Positions 11,813-23,000 of a DNA stretch of 64,000 nt are shown one piece after another. Source of the DNA: Prostheceraeus crozeri. Lineage: Eukaryota > Platyhelminthes > Polycladida > Euryleptidae. Each line of letters begins with the position of its first letter. Positions within the stretch are counted from its first letter, which is position 1. Location: the NCBI GenBank assembly GCA_907163375.1, contig CAJQUW010012648.1, positions 124,001-188,000 of the forward strand, in the 5' to 3' direction. The translations under genes were made by a program, and so were the position numbers. Below the pieces are notes generated by a model. The model was not told the origin of the DNA and ran no database searches. It was given only the letters and a program-made list of their open reading frames with translations.

Positions 11813-11950
11813 TCGTCCCTAGACAAAGCGAGAATTCGCGAAACGCGTCGGGACCTTGTAAATTTTCTTTTACTTATAATTACAATTATCACGCCGAAAA
11901 GCAAGGAGACTTTTTTCATCATCAGCCTTCTGGTCTGATCAACAGAATGA
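11813..11950 (-). repeat. Right inverted pLTR-like repeat of the Penelope-like copy
   Basis: Inverted partner of 11227-11364, beginning about 60 bases after the endonuclease stop codon. On the plus (element-sense) strand it contains the hammerhead-like fold at 11815-11854. Confidence 0.75.
11815..11854 (+). ncRNA. Hammerhead-ribozyme-like fold in the 3' repeat (probably degenerate)
   Basis: Stem I is GTCCC (11815-11819) with GGGAC (11850-11854). Stem II is GCGA (11828-11831) with TCGC (11836-11839), closed by a 4-base loop. GAAAC then GCGTC follow, as in the GAAA, short stem III and GUC cleavage site of type-I hammerheads known in Penelope-like elements. The CUGAUGA box is replaced by CTAGACAAA, so one catalytic box does not fit and activity is doubtful. 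The same fold occurs in the left repeat on the minus strand. Confidence 0.5.
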
Positions 11951-12690
11951 GAAATTTGAATTACGTGTTTTCGGTTGATGCTTGAACGTTGTGACTGAAT
12001 CAGGCGAGCTTCGGTCAACCTGCAATCTACGGCGTTCCGGTAGTAGATTGTATACCGTAGAATTTATGTATATTTAGTGCTTTCATAATGAAGATAGATG
12101 TGTTTCATAGAAAGTTATTATGCAAAACGTCGGAAACGATGGCAAAACTAGGATCTTCCGCGTAAGTACTTTTCAAAATTTGTCGTTCAGTGGGCCAAAT
12201 CCAAAGATCTTTCACTAAAACTAAAAGTCAATTAAGTTAATGCCGGTCAAATTGGAATAAAAAGCATCACTGTGAAGAATTCAATGCATAGCACTAATAA
12301 TGTGGAGAGCGCGGAGTGCTCACAGACTGAAATGCTGACAAAAATATCTCCCTTCCCAGCATTACTGTAACATGTAGCTTTTAACTAGACGCATTCCGAC
12401 AGCTGAGCTGATATGTCCATTCATTTCACCAAACAAGTACTGCTTCGTTTACCGACATTTGAAACGAAGACGAAAATGGCAAAAGTTTTCGTTTTCCCAT
12501 GGCTTTTTTTCTCGCTAATGGATATTAAAAAAAGTGAAAAATGAAAAGGCTTTCGCTTTCGTCAACGGAAAAAAAAGTATTAATCCTAAACCATGACTTC
12601 ACGATGAAAGCCAAAATTTCCGCGCTTTGAGGCATTTGCAGCGCCCAAAAGAAATAGTAAAAATAGAAAAAATATATCGCTTTATTGCAC
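11951..12690. other. AT-rich sequence, nothing recognised
   Basis: No element end, gene or repeat could be supported between the Penelope-like copy and the 3' end of the LINE that starts at about 12692. Confidence 0.4.
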
Positions 12691-12691
12691 T

Positions 12692-13354
12692 TCAACATAA
12701 TAATAATAATAATAGCTCTATTGAGTTCACTTCCATGACAGATGCGGTGAACGTTACAATTATACGATGATAAATGTAGAGAAGCAAGTATACAAGAAGA
12801 AGCAATGGTTCAAGGCAATAAAAGCTGAAAAAACTGTCGACAAAAACGAATGAATGAGTTCCCAAATCTGGAAGTATTGGAAAAAGGATGCCGCAGCTGA
12901 CAACTAGAACGAGTGGCAATACCTGTTTGACTTCTGACATCAAAAATATCCCGAAGAAGATGATGTTCATCAGCAGCAATTTTTCTAGAGTTTCAGAATG
13001 CAAAAAAACTAAAAGAGGTTCAGTCAACGATACAACTCCAGTGATACATAAAGCTCGCTGTTCAATACGCTCAAGTCTTTTCAGTAAGTATAGCGAGGCA
13101 TTACAAAAGGAACAAAAAGCATAAGTCAAATTAAACCTTATGAAGGCCACATAACATTTGAGCATTATGCCTGTATCTGCACCACGTCGTAAATGACGTA
13201 AGATGTACAACCTACGGGATGCCTTCCTAACATTAGAATTAATGTGTGCCCCAATGAAAATCACTAGACAAGTAGACACCAAGATATTTAAAATTGTCAA
13301 CTTGTTTAAGAAAACAACCATCAGAAATTTTAACAGGACAGGTGTGCAATCCAC
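12692..13354 (-). pseudogene. LINE ORF2 C-terminal region
   Basis: 220 codons containing NVRKASRRLYILRHLRRGAD and LKRLERIEQRALCITG, the usual C-terminal pattern of CR1/Jockey-group ORF2 (K-RIGLL, LE-IQKRALRII). The last residues run into a TTA/TAA repeat tail. Confidence 0.7.
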
Positions 13355-13433
13355 GTTTGTTGTCTATATCCATAACTACTGATTTTTCAGTATTGATAGG
13401 CAGTCCAAAATTCTTGGACCACTCAAAGACGTC

Positions 13434-13679
13434 CTACCTTTCAAGTTGAGGCTTATTTTCTAAGGGACTCCTGATACAGTGTATAAAAAGAACATCGTCC
13501 GCATATTTGATCCCATTTGTATTCGTACAGACAGGTGACAAATTATCTATGGCAAGAGTTAGCAAAATTGGTCCAAGGGAGCTGCCCTGAGGCACGCCAC
13601 TAGACACAACTCTCCATTCTGAGAACTCATTGCCATAAAAAAATGTCTGTGTTCCATCACTCAACAAACTGCATAACAA
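13434..13679 (-). pseudogene. LINE reverse transcriptase, palm with YADD
   Basis: SSGVPQGSSLGPILL (SGVPQGS-LGP motif) is followed by GIKYADDVLFIH, the catalytic Asp pair. It is separated from the fingers by frame changes within 13680-13892. Confidence 0.8.
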
Positions 13680-13892
13680 GCGAATAACAAAAGGAGGAAT
13701 GTTGAAGCTCCAACATGCATTAACAATGACTGAGTGTAGAAGTTTATGAAAACTTTAGATAGTTCAATTCTCATATCTTCCGAGCTGGAGTCCAGAAAAC
13801 GAAGGATTCCATTTTGAGCAGCTACAAGGGCACATGAAGTTCTAGAACCTGGGCGAGGATGTATGCAAATTGATCAGGTCGAATGGTATGCT

Positions 13893-14381
13893 TCACTGTA
13901 CAGTATGTACGATAAACTTGTTCAACATTATTCTTTCAAAGACAATAGACACCGATGACAATATCGATACAGGCCGATAACCGGATACCAGTGGATGTCT
14001 ATCCATCTTAGGAACGGGTATGATGTTTGCAGCTTGAAGCAGTCCATCACGAAGACACCTGTTCAAAAGCAAAGTAATAGCAGGTGAAAGCACATCAAAG
14101 AAATCCCAGAATATCCACGGTGAGATTCCGTCGGGCCCAATACTAGATTTTTTCAGTTTAAGTAGTTGTTGAATGACTTCGGAATTCGAAATATCAGTAG
14201 GAATACACAATGAGACAGGAGCATGATTAAGTATCTCAGATTGCTGGAAATTCGAAGCGAAGTAATTGCCAAAGTCTACAGCACTGATATCAATCAAAGA
14301 TTTCAACGTGCGATTTCTGGAGAGATTCTTCAATGATTTCCACATAGTTTTAGGATTACCAGAATTCACGACTTGGTCCAA
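13893..14381 (-). pseudogene. LINE reverse transcriptase, fingers region
   Basis: SSIGPDGISPWIF corresponds to the K-GPDGI motif and GYRPVSILS to the NYRPISLL motif of non-LTR reverse transcriptases. The frame is open for 162 codons and then shifts before the palm. Confidence 0.8.
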
Positions 14382-15190
14382 AAAAAGATTTCCTTAGATA
14401 AGCTATGTGCGATTGAACCTCAGGACGCAAGCGTTTATATTTAGTTAAATTTTTACCATGAAAAACCCGATCACGGTAATCAATAGGCACCTTTAAAGAT
14501 AACCTGAGACATTAAGATTGTTTGGTCGTACACGTATAGTTCTTTCAGGAAGCACTTATTGAACAGACCATATAGAGATTCTTGAAATAATAGAGCAGAA
14601 TCATGTATGTCAGCACAAGAATTAATTAGAGCGCATTAGTCAAACAATACCAGATTCTCGGAGAATTTTGCCAGGTTTGCTCGTGAAAACTTATGTATTT
14701 TCTTCTTCACTGTCACAGAAGGAACAACAGGTGATGGCTGCCATCAGCACTGTTATCTGAATTACCGATTTGAGTAAGAGACTAAGGCTTGCAAGTACAT
14801 CGATTCAGAAGCGGCAGATACATAGACATGCGCATCTACATAAAAGTACAAGATAAAAACCAGAACGAGCAAGTTAGGCATGTTTGATAAAAGAAGATTG
14901 AAAACGTTTTGTATTGGGTTTGACCACTTCGGGCAGAGAATCTCAGCGGAGCTTTGTCATAAATAATATGTGGAAGATGTTCAGGACGCAGTGCTTTTCG
15001 TGCTAATCGAGCTGCCAACAAATCACAGAAGTCAGAGAAGTTGATCTTCTCATCAATGTTGAATATCTTGAAAGCACGTCGCTCAGCTTAACGATTTGCT
15101 AAAAAAAGTTTTGTTAACATTCCACCATGCGAGAAAACCGTAACTGGTCACTGATCTGATGAGCGGATAATATATCACCCATATTATGGG

Positions 15191-15560
15191 TTAAGGGCAT
15201 TCATTTGCTTTATAGAATAAGCCGCATGCAGCCTTTTCGTACACACTCAAGATATCGTCGACATGATAATGCCATGTCATTTGGTGATCAAAAGTAAGAC
15301 CCAATATTTTAGCCTTATCGACACTTTCAGTTTCACAATTGGATGTCTTATCAAACAATGGAGAAAAAGTATAATAGATCTTTGTTTGTATGTTCATCAC
15401 TTTTGTTTTGTTGCTATTAAGTTGGAAACCATGAGATGCGAAGCCGGAATCGACAGTTTCGCAAGTTGCTACCAACTCCGATTCCACAGCTCGAATTACC
15501 ACGAACTACAGCGAGGATCTTTTCAGGTGATGACAGAAATTTATTCCGAAATAGTCTCTT
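15191..15560 (-). mobile_element. Second LINE fragment (RT C-terminal part)
   Basis: The minus strand gives HGFQLNSNKTKVMNI, then VDKAKILGLTFDHQMTWHYH and VYEKAACGLFY. This matches the post-palm region of CR1/Jockey-type RTs (N-SKTK-M, KYLGV-LD-L-W-HI). It duplicates a region already present in the neighbouring LINE, so it is a different copy. Confidence 0.7.
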
Positions 15561-15562
15561 AA

Positions 15563-18500
15563 TTTTCCGATCAGTTCAATACTTTTCATGACACGCTTGA
15601 TTTTGCACTTGAATATAAAACTAAAATTCATGCAAAATCTCTCTACTGCACTTTTGAGCTTGAATGACTGTCCATAGTTTCCAATTTTGAGGACAACCTC
15701 GCATTGTCGGATCACAATGCTATTTATGATTGCGTGCACTTAGATTTACCTGGATAACACTTCACAAAAACATTTCTTATTCATTTTAATGATTGCAATC
15801 TGTCTGGAAATTGCAATTAGCTAAATTGAGCTAACATGCACGTCTAGTAAGTTAATAATTCTTCGCAAAATTGAATATCAAGAATTTGATAACCATCCAA
15901 CGGCTGAAGAACCTGCCTTGAAGGCTTACTCCCACTGATTATCTGAATTATCGTTCAGGATTTTTAAAACGCTCATGCATAGATAGACGTCCTTAGACTT
16001 GAACAATTTAAGCACAATATTCTTTGCCGGCCGTAGGGGCTGTGTTTCGTTCTGCAAGGAAAGATTAATCAGTGCGGCTCGGAATTGCCCAAACTAACTT
16101 ACGAAATCTAAAGTGGCTTAACAAGTTGAAGGATCGCAGCATTCTGTGCTCTACTATCTTGCACACTTACACACCATAACAGTTGATGGAATGAGAACCT
16201 CTGTGGGATGGGACATCAATGGAATAAAAGTCAAAATGCATCAAAAACGCTGTACAATGCATTATAGACACAGAAAAACTTTAGATGTTATCGTTAGCTA
16301 CATCATAGCATGGCATCAACATTAAACTAGATCAGACGGAGTTTGATGCGTTATGTGACACTGTTGATTCAGCGTTATCACCATGGTAATAGCAATTTGG
16401 CTTGACGATGGTTTTATGGATCGAATGGAGTAAATTTCACAATAACATAATCTACGCGCGTAGCTGATTCTTTCATGAGTCAATAAGAGGATGTGTAACT
16501 GGGCATGTTCATTAAAAGGAATGCCATAACCTAAATGCAAGACATGCATTAATATTCTCGTCAAAAAAAACCATTTGCTTACATTTCGGGAAGATCATAG
16601 GGACCTAAAATAACCTATCGAGTGACAACATAAGAGATAAATCGCCTGCTATGCAAAAATGCTAAAAACTGCACAAAATATCTGGTAGTGGAACCGAATA
16701 CTTTCAAGAATTTTAGAAAATCAAAAATCATAGCATTAGTGCATAGAAACCATATATTAACGAGATAAGCATGCATCATACGTCGCTAGGTTTGCATTTA
16801 CGCGTCGATATTTTCTTCCACTGAATTTTTTAATTTGACAAATCTAAGCTAAGCAGATCCATTGGATTAACTAATCTGCGCGCAAAACTAATTACGAGCA
16901 CGTAGCGACTAGACACCATTGATTAAGCTAACGTACGTGCATGATATAAGAGTCACACTATGTATCAAATACTCACATGGCATTAATGGCTTTTAGCGTT
17001 TAAATAGATTTCTTATATTCGTTTCTGAAATTTCTTAAAATATACCCCAGCTTCGCGGAAATCGATAGACTTCAATTATTTTATCAATGCGTCCGTAAAA
17101 CGGAAGTACGTCCCCAGTAGGCCTACAACATTTCATTGATTATGACAATGCGATGATGGACTCAACTCTTTAAGTGCAAAATGATCATCTGACCCGTACT
17201 TTCTCTCAGTATCGCTGATGACAGCGACAGATGCTTGCTTCTTCATGGATTCACCTCTCCATCTTCGAAGTTACCAAATGCGAGTGAGACTGAAGTTTCC
17301 TGCTGAACGGGAAAGTGGCAATCCCCCTCACATTTTTCTCTGATCCGCGTGGAATCAAGCTGACCAACTTAAGCTTTTGGGACTTTTAGATTTGGCACAA
17401 TATCAAGTTTTTCATAAGAAATCTCGCGTTTGACCACTGGAAGGTCAAATTCATGACCTATTTTGAGAAGTAGGCCTACTTTTATTGAAAGTATTAGAGA
17501 AATGTTCGATTGCTCACATTTTGTAAACAGCATTCAATGAAATACCAGGCCTTTCAATATAAGACCAGTATTGTACACATGTGTCTATGAGTCACATCAC
17601 TATCATCTATTCTTACCAGAGATATCAAATAGAGCATTTGAAATTCAAATATTAAGTAAATGTTACCAAAATTTTCAATTTTGAAAAATATGAGTTACAT
17701 TTTGGTTTCTTTTCCAAAACATTTGAATTCTTTAAGTATCTGCAAGTCGTCCTTCTTGATAATCACATTTGAAGTTATTTATAGCTTAAGAATAACATTT
17801 CACTGGTATAATGGAAAGGCAACTTTTAGAGGAAAATCTTTAACAATTCATATACAAGTACATCAATTTCACTTGTAGTCCACGTGCAAATCAATCTTCT
17901 GTCCTTTTTGTGCTCCTGGATAACGTTTTCGTGCATTCAACCAATTTGGCATCCTTAAGAACTAAAAGTAAGGTGATCTATAGCCGCTAAAAGATCTTAT
18001 ACACACCACGGACGAGATGAATGACCAGGAGCTGACAAATTATCAAAATCTAGGCATTCTTGTATTTTATCGGACTGTCAAGGTGAGTCTGCAGATTTCC
18101 ATTATGCTCAGGTATGGTTTTACAATTATTGTACCGATTTGGTAATGATGGCACAGATGATGAATATTTTGCACATGTGAGGTACAAACAGATAGAAATA
18201 GGCGCATGCACATTATATAACAAGCTGCCTAAGTAAGTGAACTTAGCCATAAAGTACAATTTTTACAGCTGTTCTGACAGACATCGTGGATTTCGCATCA
18301 ATTTCTTACAAATTTCGCTATAGGCTACTTTCAGGTGTAGTTGGCTCTTAGTTGCACCATTGTTTTAATGAATTGGCTTTTCCATCGCACAAGTGCTGTC
18401 ACATGCCCAAGGCTTATTCTCATTGATTGTTTTAATGGCTTTTATATTGTATGCCTATACGAACTGATACACGTCAACAATATGCCTCAGTTAGCATTGC

Positions 18501-19814
18501 AACAAAGTTACTCCTGCCAAAGAACTGATACGCCTGAGTTGATATTCTTCAGGAATCATTGTTTCATAAACAAATGGACAAAAAATTATGACATTTTCAA
18601 ATGTGATTTTCGTGTTTAATTCCTGGTTCAATTTTAATAAACGATCCATAGATTATTTTGGCATATATATTTTACATTCTTAAGTGGTCTGTAGGCCTCA
18701 CGAAATAAAATGGACGCTTTCTTTGATGCAGGATTTCAACATGAAGACGACAGAATTTTTTTAATGAAAATTGACCAGCAGTATGAACTACCAATCAGCT
18801 TTTTAAGATTCGTTAGATGTGCAAAACGTGAGACAAATTAAAATAGGGATTTGCTAACTTGCATCAACAGTCACCTTCATTTATCACCAAATCGCAGCGG
18901 ATCTCCTATCTAACGCGTGGCCTTCTGCATTTGAGTAAGCGAAAGCGTGATCTGGTAGGTGGACATCATCACGAATCTTTGACATGGATTTGCAGGGGTG
19001 CAGGCAAACTGACAAACAGGAAAGTGACAGGAAGTATTCACAGCAGTTGGATATTTTGATGTTCGGATAAAATACACTAAACTGCATTTTTAAGTTGACA
19101 TACACATATGTTCTGTTTTTTGTTCTTGGAAAGCAACTTAAGCGCTCTCGCATCAGCACCAAAATGTCTTAATTCGTTCATCTATGTTGGGCAGATACTT
19201 CACTACAAATATTCTTTACATTTTTACATTGAAAACAAGATCACAAGTCACTTTTTGTGGATGCAAAATTAAGGAGTTTAGTACTGGTACGGTGCGACTT
19301 TCATCTACATGTACATAACGATCGAGCTACTGAATGACAAGGTCATGAAGCGATATGACAGCTGCTAATGCAAAATCATAATTAAGAGATTACAATTGAC
19401 GCCAAAAATATAAAGATGTTTGAAATCAAATATTCGTTCTAAATTTTCTATAATTTCATACTCAAATTGATTCGTTGTAATTTGAAAACCACACTGATAA
19501 GTGAAACGTCACCAAAATAGTATTATTATCAGCACATCTTTCCTCTATCGGTCTCAAAGATTGACCTTCACAACACTGAACTTGAAGAGGCAAGTACGCT
19601 AAGATCTCACGGAAAAGGGGAAGATGTTCCCCACGGATAGGGCTTGCTGTGCAACATTTGACACATAGCTGGCCTTAGACTACCCCATCTTCTGCCATCA
19701 TAAATGCGAAGACAGTTAAAACTGGGTATTATCTTATAGAAATATATTTCTCAGTACAAAAAGTTAATTCATTACCAACAAATGCTGACACACGCGAAAT
19801 GGATAAATGACCAA
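15563..19814. other. 3' flank of UBA2, nothing recognised
   Basis: AT-rich sequence with no gene, element end or repeat I can support. The 3' untranslated region of UBA2 must begin at 19814 and run leftward, but no AATAAA on the minus strand lies within the first kilobase after the stop, so its end is not placed. Confidence 0.4.
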
Positions 19815-20047
19815 TTAGAGAACGACGACAGGGTCCTCAGATCCCACTTCAGACGGACGAGTTCTCTTCGATTGCACCACAGGAACTTCATTATCATCTC
19901 GCTTCCTTTTCCTTGGAACATTGTCGAGCACTTCCATATCATCGTCTTGTCCTATCCCGATGGTGTCCGTAATGGCCAATTCTTCGTCATCTACATCGAC
20001 TCCTGCCTCTGACGTCTCAGCGGCTGGTTTATCGGAGGATGAGACAC
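19815..20047 (-). CDS. UBA2: UBA2 terminal coding exon with stop codon
   Basis: The acceptor CCTAG ends at 20048 and the TAA stop is at 19815-19817. The 76 residues are acidic, then basic: [20 protein letters not shown] is followed by PRKRKRDD and SKRTRP, and the chain ends DPVVVL. Human UBA2 has the same acidic plus KRKR/KRSR layout and a bipartite-like nuclear signal. The very short hydrophobic end could act like a SUMO-interacting motif, but that is inference. Confidence 0.93.
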
Positions 20048-23000
20048 CTAGGATATAAAGACAGACGAGTACTTTAAAACGAAGGAAGCATCAAATTCTC
20101 ATGATTAATGAAACTGTCACTTCCTCAAAAGTTGAATTAACAATTTGACAACTGTTTGAATTACCGATAATCATAATTAATGTCAATTTAGCATCTATTC
20201 TATCTTTGAAGCTTTTCATCGAACACATGGGATACTAACCTTAGCGCAGAAAATAACATGCAAAGGAGTTTTTATCATTTTGTTTGCAGCTTGCATCAAT
20301 TTGTTCAATGTCTCGTTTCAGCGGATAGGCAACCATAAGGTAAATACCATAAAGAATTTGAAATATCATCTGAAATATATCAGAACAGGGTGCCTGCCTT
20401 GAGTGAAAAAAAAATTCGCGCATATTTCCCGGATGTGCGGGCACCCTGTCTTGGAATATCTTATCCAATCCGAAAATATATCTTAGAAGACACGTAAGAC
20501 CTCTACGTGATAGGAGCAACCGGCTCTTCAGTATCTCTGCGCATTCTAATTTGAGCCGCTACTAAACACCTCTCCAGACCATGTTTCACAGTCTCATTAG
20601 GTAATCGCTTAAGTGAAGATTCCAAACACATCCTTGGGTAATGGTCAGATAATAAATAATAAAGTCTTTGTATATGCAGTTTATCAAGAATCATTTCTGA
20701 ATGACTCAATAAACTGTATGAATTGAGTTCAAAATCCTTGCAGCCATGAACGGAAAATACGTGTATACAGACAGTTATATGATCATGAATGATTGATAAG
20801 AAACGCCTTTCAATTATCAAGTTCGAATCAAGTTTTCGAAGTAATTGACCTTGTATCATAATCAGCCAGGACAATAATAACGATTTAAGGCGTATTCCAC
20901 AAAAGCGATAAGTGCTTTTAATACTTACCAGTTCATTCAATTATCACATGAATATCAAATTTCAGGGACGCAATCATTAAGTCCTACATTTTGACATATA
21001 CATTACACTTGATGTCTTTTGCTCGATACCTCGATACACTCGCCAGATGCGAAATAAGAAATTGCGATTACATGCAATAATCAGTTAGTTAAGTGAGAAC
21101 GGCCACCCCTTTCACAAATTGGCAAATCAATGGAAAAGATATCGACACAAAAGGATGTCCGATATATTCTAACTTTAATTCACTGAAGGGAACAGACCAG
21201 AACAACGGAATTGCATGGTTATGATCTAACCGACAATGTGAACAGATTTTCTGCAGGATTATCATTGCAATAATTTCTTTTGTCTCGATAATAAACATCA
21301 GTGCACTGAAATATCGTTTTGTCAGTATTGAAGCACATATTACAAGGGAACGAAATAACGCTCATTTCGACTTCATTAATCAGCAATGACTAACCTGATC
21401 GTCAATCAAGTAAGTAGCGGTTTGATCAGCTAGAACAAGAGAACGGTTCCCTAACTATCCATTTTACAAACGAGAAAATCACGTTTGTGGAAACGTTAAT
21501 ACCTAACTTCAGTTACGAAACTGAAGGAATTGGATAATTATATCCTTGAATCATATTACTACAGTTTCCGAATAAAGGCTTTCTATAACTGATCTGCACA
21601 CCAATGGAAATAATTTAGAATCAGATTATCCTTTCACCGATCAAGCAAATGAGGCAACATGATATCACATTGAGAGAAGAGAATTACATCATTTTTCAAA
21701 TCTCATAAAGAGCTAGCGATTTATGATTGGGATTGGGAGAATGATCTAAATGTGCGATCAGTAACTTAATCATCTTATCACTTCAATGTAATGACATCTC
21801 TTTAAGCACATGGAACAACACGCGTGAAACGTTCTAGTCAGTCATCCTTGAAATTATTTGAAATACTCCTTTGCATAACAATCGAGGAAGATTTGAGAGG
21901 AGCTTTCTGCTTGTTATCAATTAATGTCTTTGGAAATTTGAAGGCTTTTGAATGAAATTTAACACCGACGACCGGCTACTTGGTGCTAATCCATTACAGG
22001 GGCTATCCGTGAGTAGATCTGTCACGACAATGTCTAAGCTATTTTTGAATTTCATTGATGAATCTTCAAGTCGAAAGTTAATGAAATACACATCCTATTT
22101 GATTGCTTCATACTGCTATTTTATTTTAACAGTACAAAATAGAGACAGTCCTTGTTTACGACTAGTTTGTACACATCATTTAGACAAATACTTTATTTTC
22201 AATAAAATGGTCAAAGAATAATGAGGATTTTTTCTTTCATGGTCACACTCTGACTACAATATGAACGAATATCTCTCTTTCTTACCATTGGTATCTTCCT
22301 GGCGAGCGGAAGCACGAACTTCTTCAAGATTTCCTGTCAGCTGGAACTCCGTTTCTTCAGGTAGATCCTGACTGTAAATGCAAAGAAAACAACATCTAAA
22401 TACAGATGGAGATAGCTCCGCCAATAATGAGGAATTTTATGTTCTTAAGTCTGTCGGTGGCCGTCTAAAAGTACAAATCTGATGAAATTCGTAATTAGCA
22501 CTAACAGTGAGAATTGCAGTCTCAAAACCAAGTGTCGTAGGTGTGATCAAAGGCATTCAATCATAGAAATGCATGATGAGTGACATGAAATGTTAAAGAA
22601 TCCTTGACAGACACGTAAATCAACAATGACATGGTTTTCGATACCATGCAGATCACGATAACTATGGCATCAAAATGTGAGCTGTACTTGCAAGTGCATG
22701 TACATTCATGACTGATCTGAAGAAGCTAAGACTTCAGAAAATTGGACAACTGCTATATCATATACAGTATGCAAGAAAAGGTATACTAATGCTAATTATG
22801 AAATATATGTTAGCAATCTGCTCAAAAAATCTGCTGCCAAGAAGACCCGTCCCGCGCACATGTACGTTGAGTATCATGTTGATAGGAAATATTCCAGTGT
22901 ACATAAGTATCAGCAGTGGTTTAAAGAAAGCAAAAAAATAAGTCAAAGCCATTGAGAATAACTTAATAACTTGTTTCTCTATATTGCGCCAACCGGCCTT

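Larger units (their letters stand above)
11227..11950 (+). mobile_element. Short Penelope-like copy: GIY-YIG frame between identical inverted repeats
   Basis: A 138-bp segment at 11227-11364 recurs in inverted orientation at 11813-11950. By eye all positions match. Between them lies a GIY-YIG endonuclease frame without any RT. Penelope-like elements are known for pLTR-like terminal repeats in direct or inverted orientation and for frequent 5' truncation, so this fits a recently inserted, truncated copy. It belongs to a different family from the decayed element at 1-3494. Confidence 0.8.
12692..14820 (-). mobile_element. CR1/Jockey-group LINE, decayed, RT region
   Basis: On the minus strand a linker (RANLAKFSENL, FNKCF) is followed by RT fingers at 13893-14381 (SSIGPDGISPWIF, IIPVPKMD, GYRPVSILSSV) and the palm at 13434-13679 (SSGVPQGSSLGPILL, then KYADDVLF with the catalytic YADD). 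The C-terminal block is at 12692-13354 (KASRRLYILRHLRR, LKRLERIEQRAL). Several frame changes separate the parts, so the copy is dead. The 3' end is near a short TAA-type run at 12696-12714. Confidence 0.8.

Noticed and set aside
20503-20940. 145-codon minus-strand open frame in a UBA2 intron
   Set aside because: No recognised domain, no splice context linking it to UBA2, and ordinary AT-rich composition; the exons on both sides join without it.
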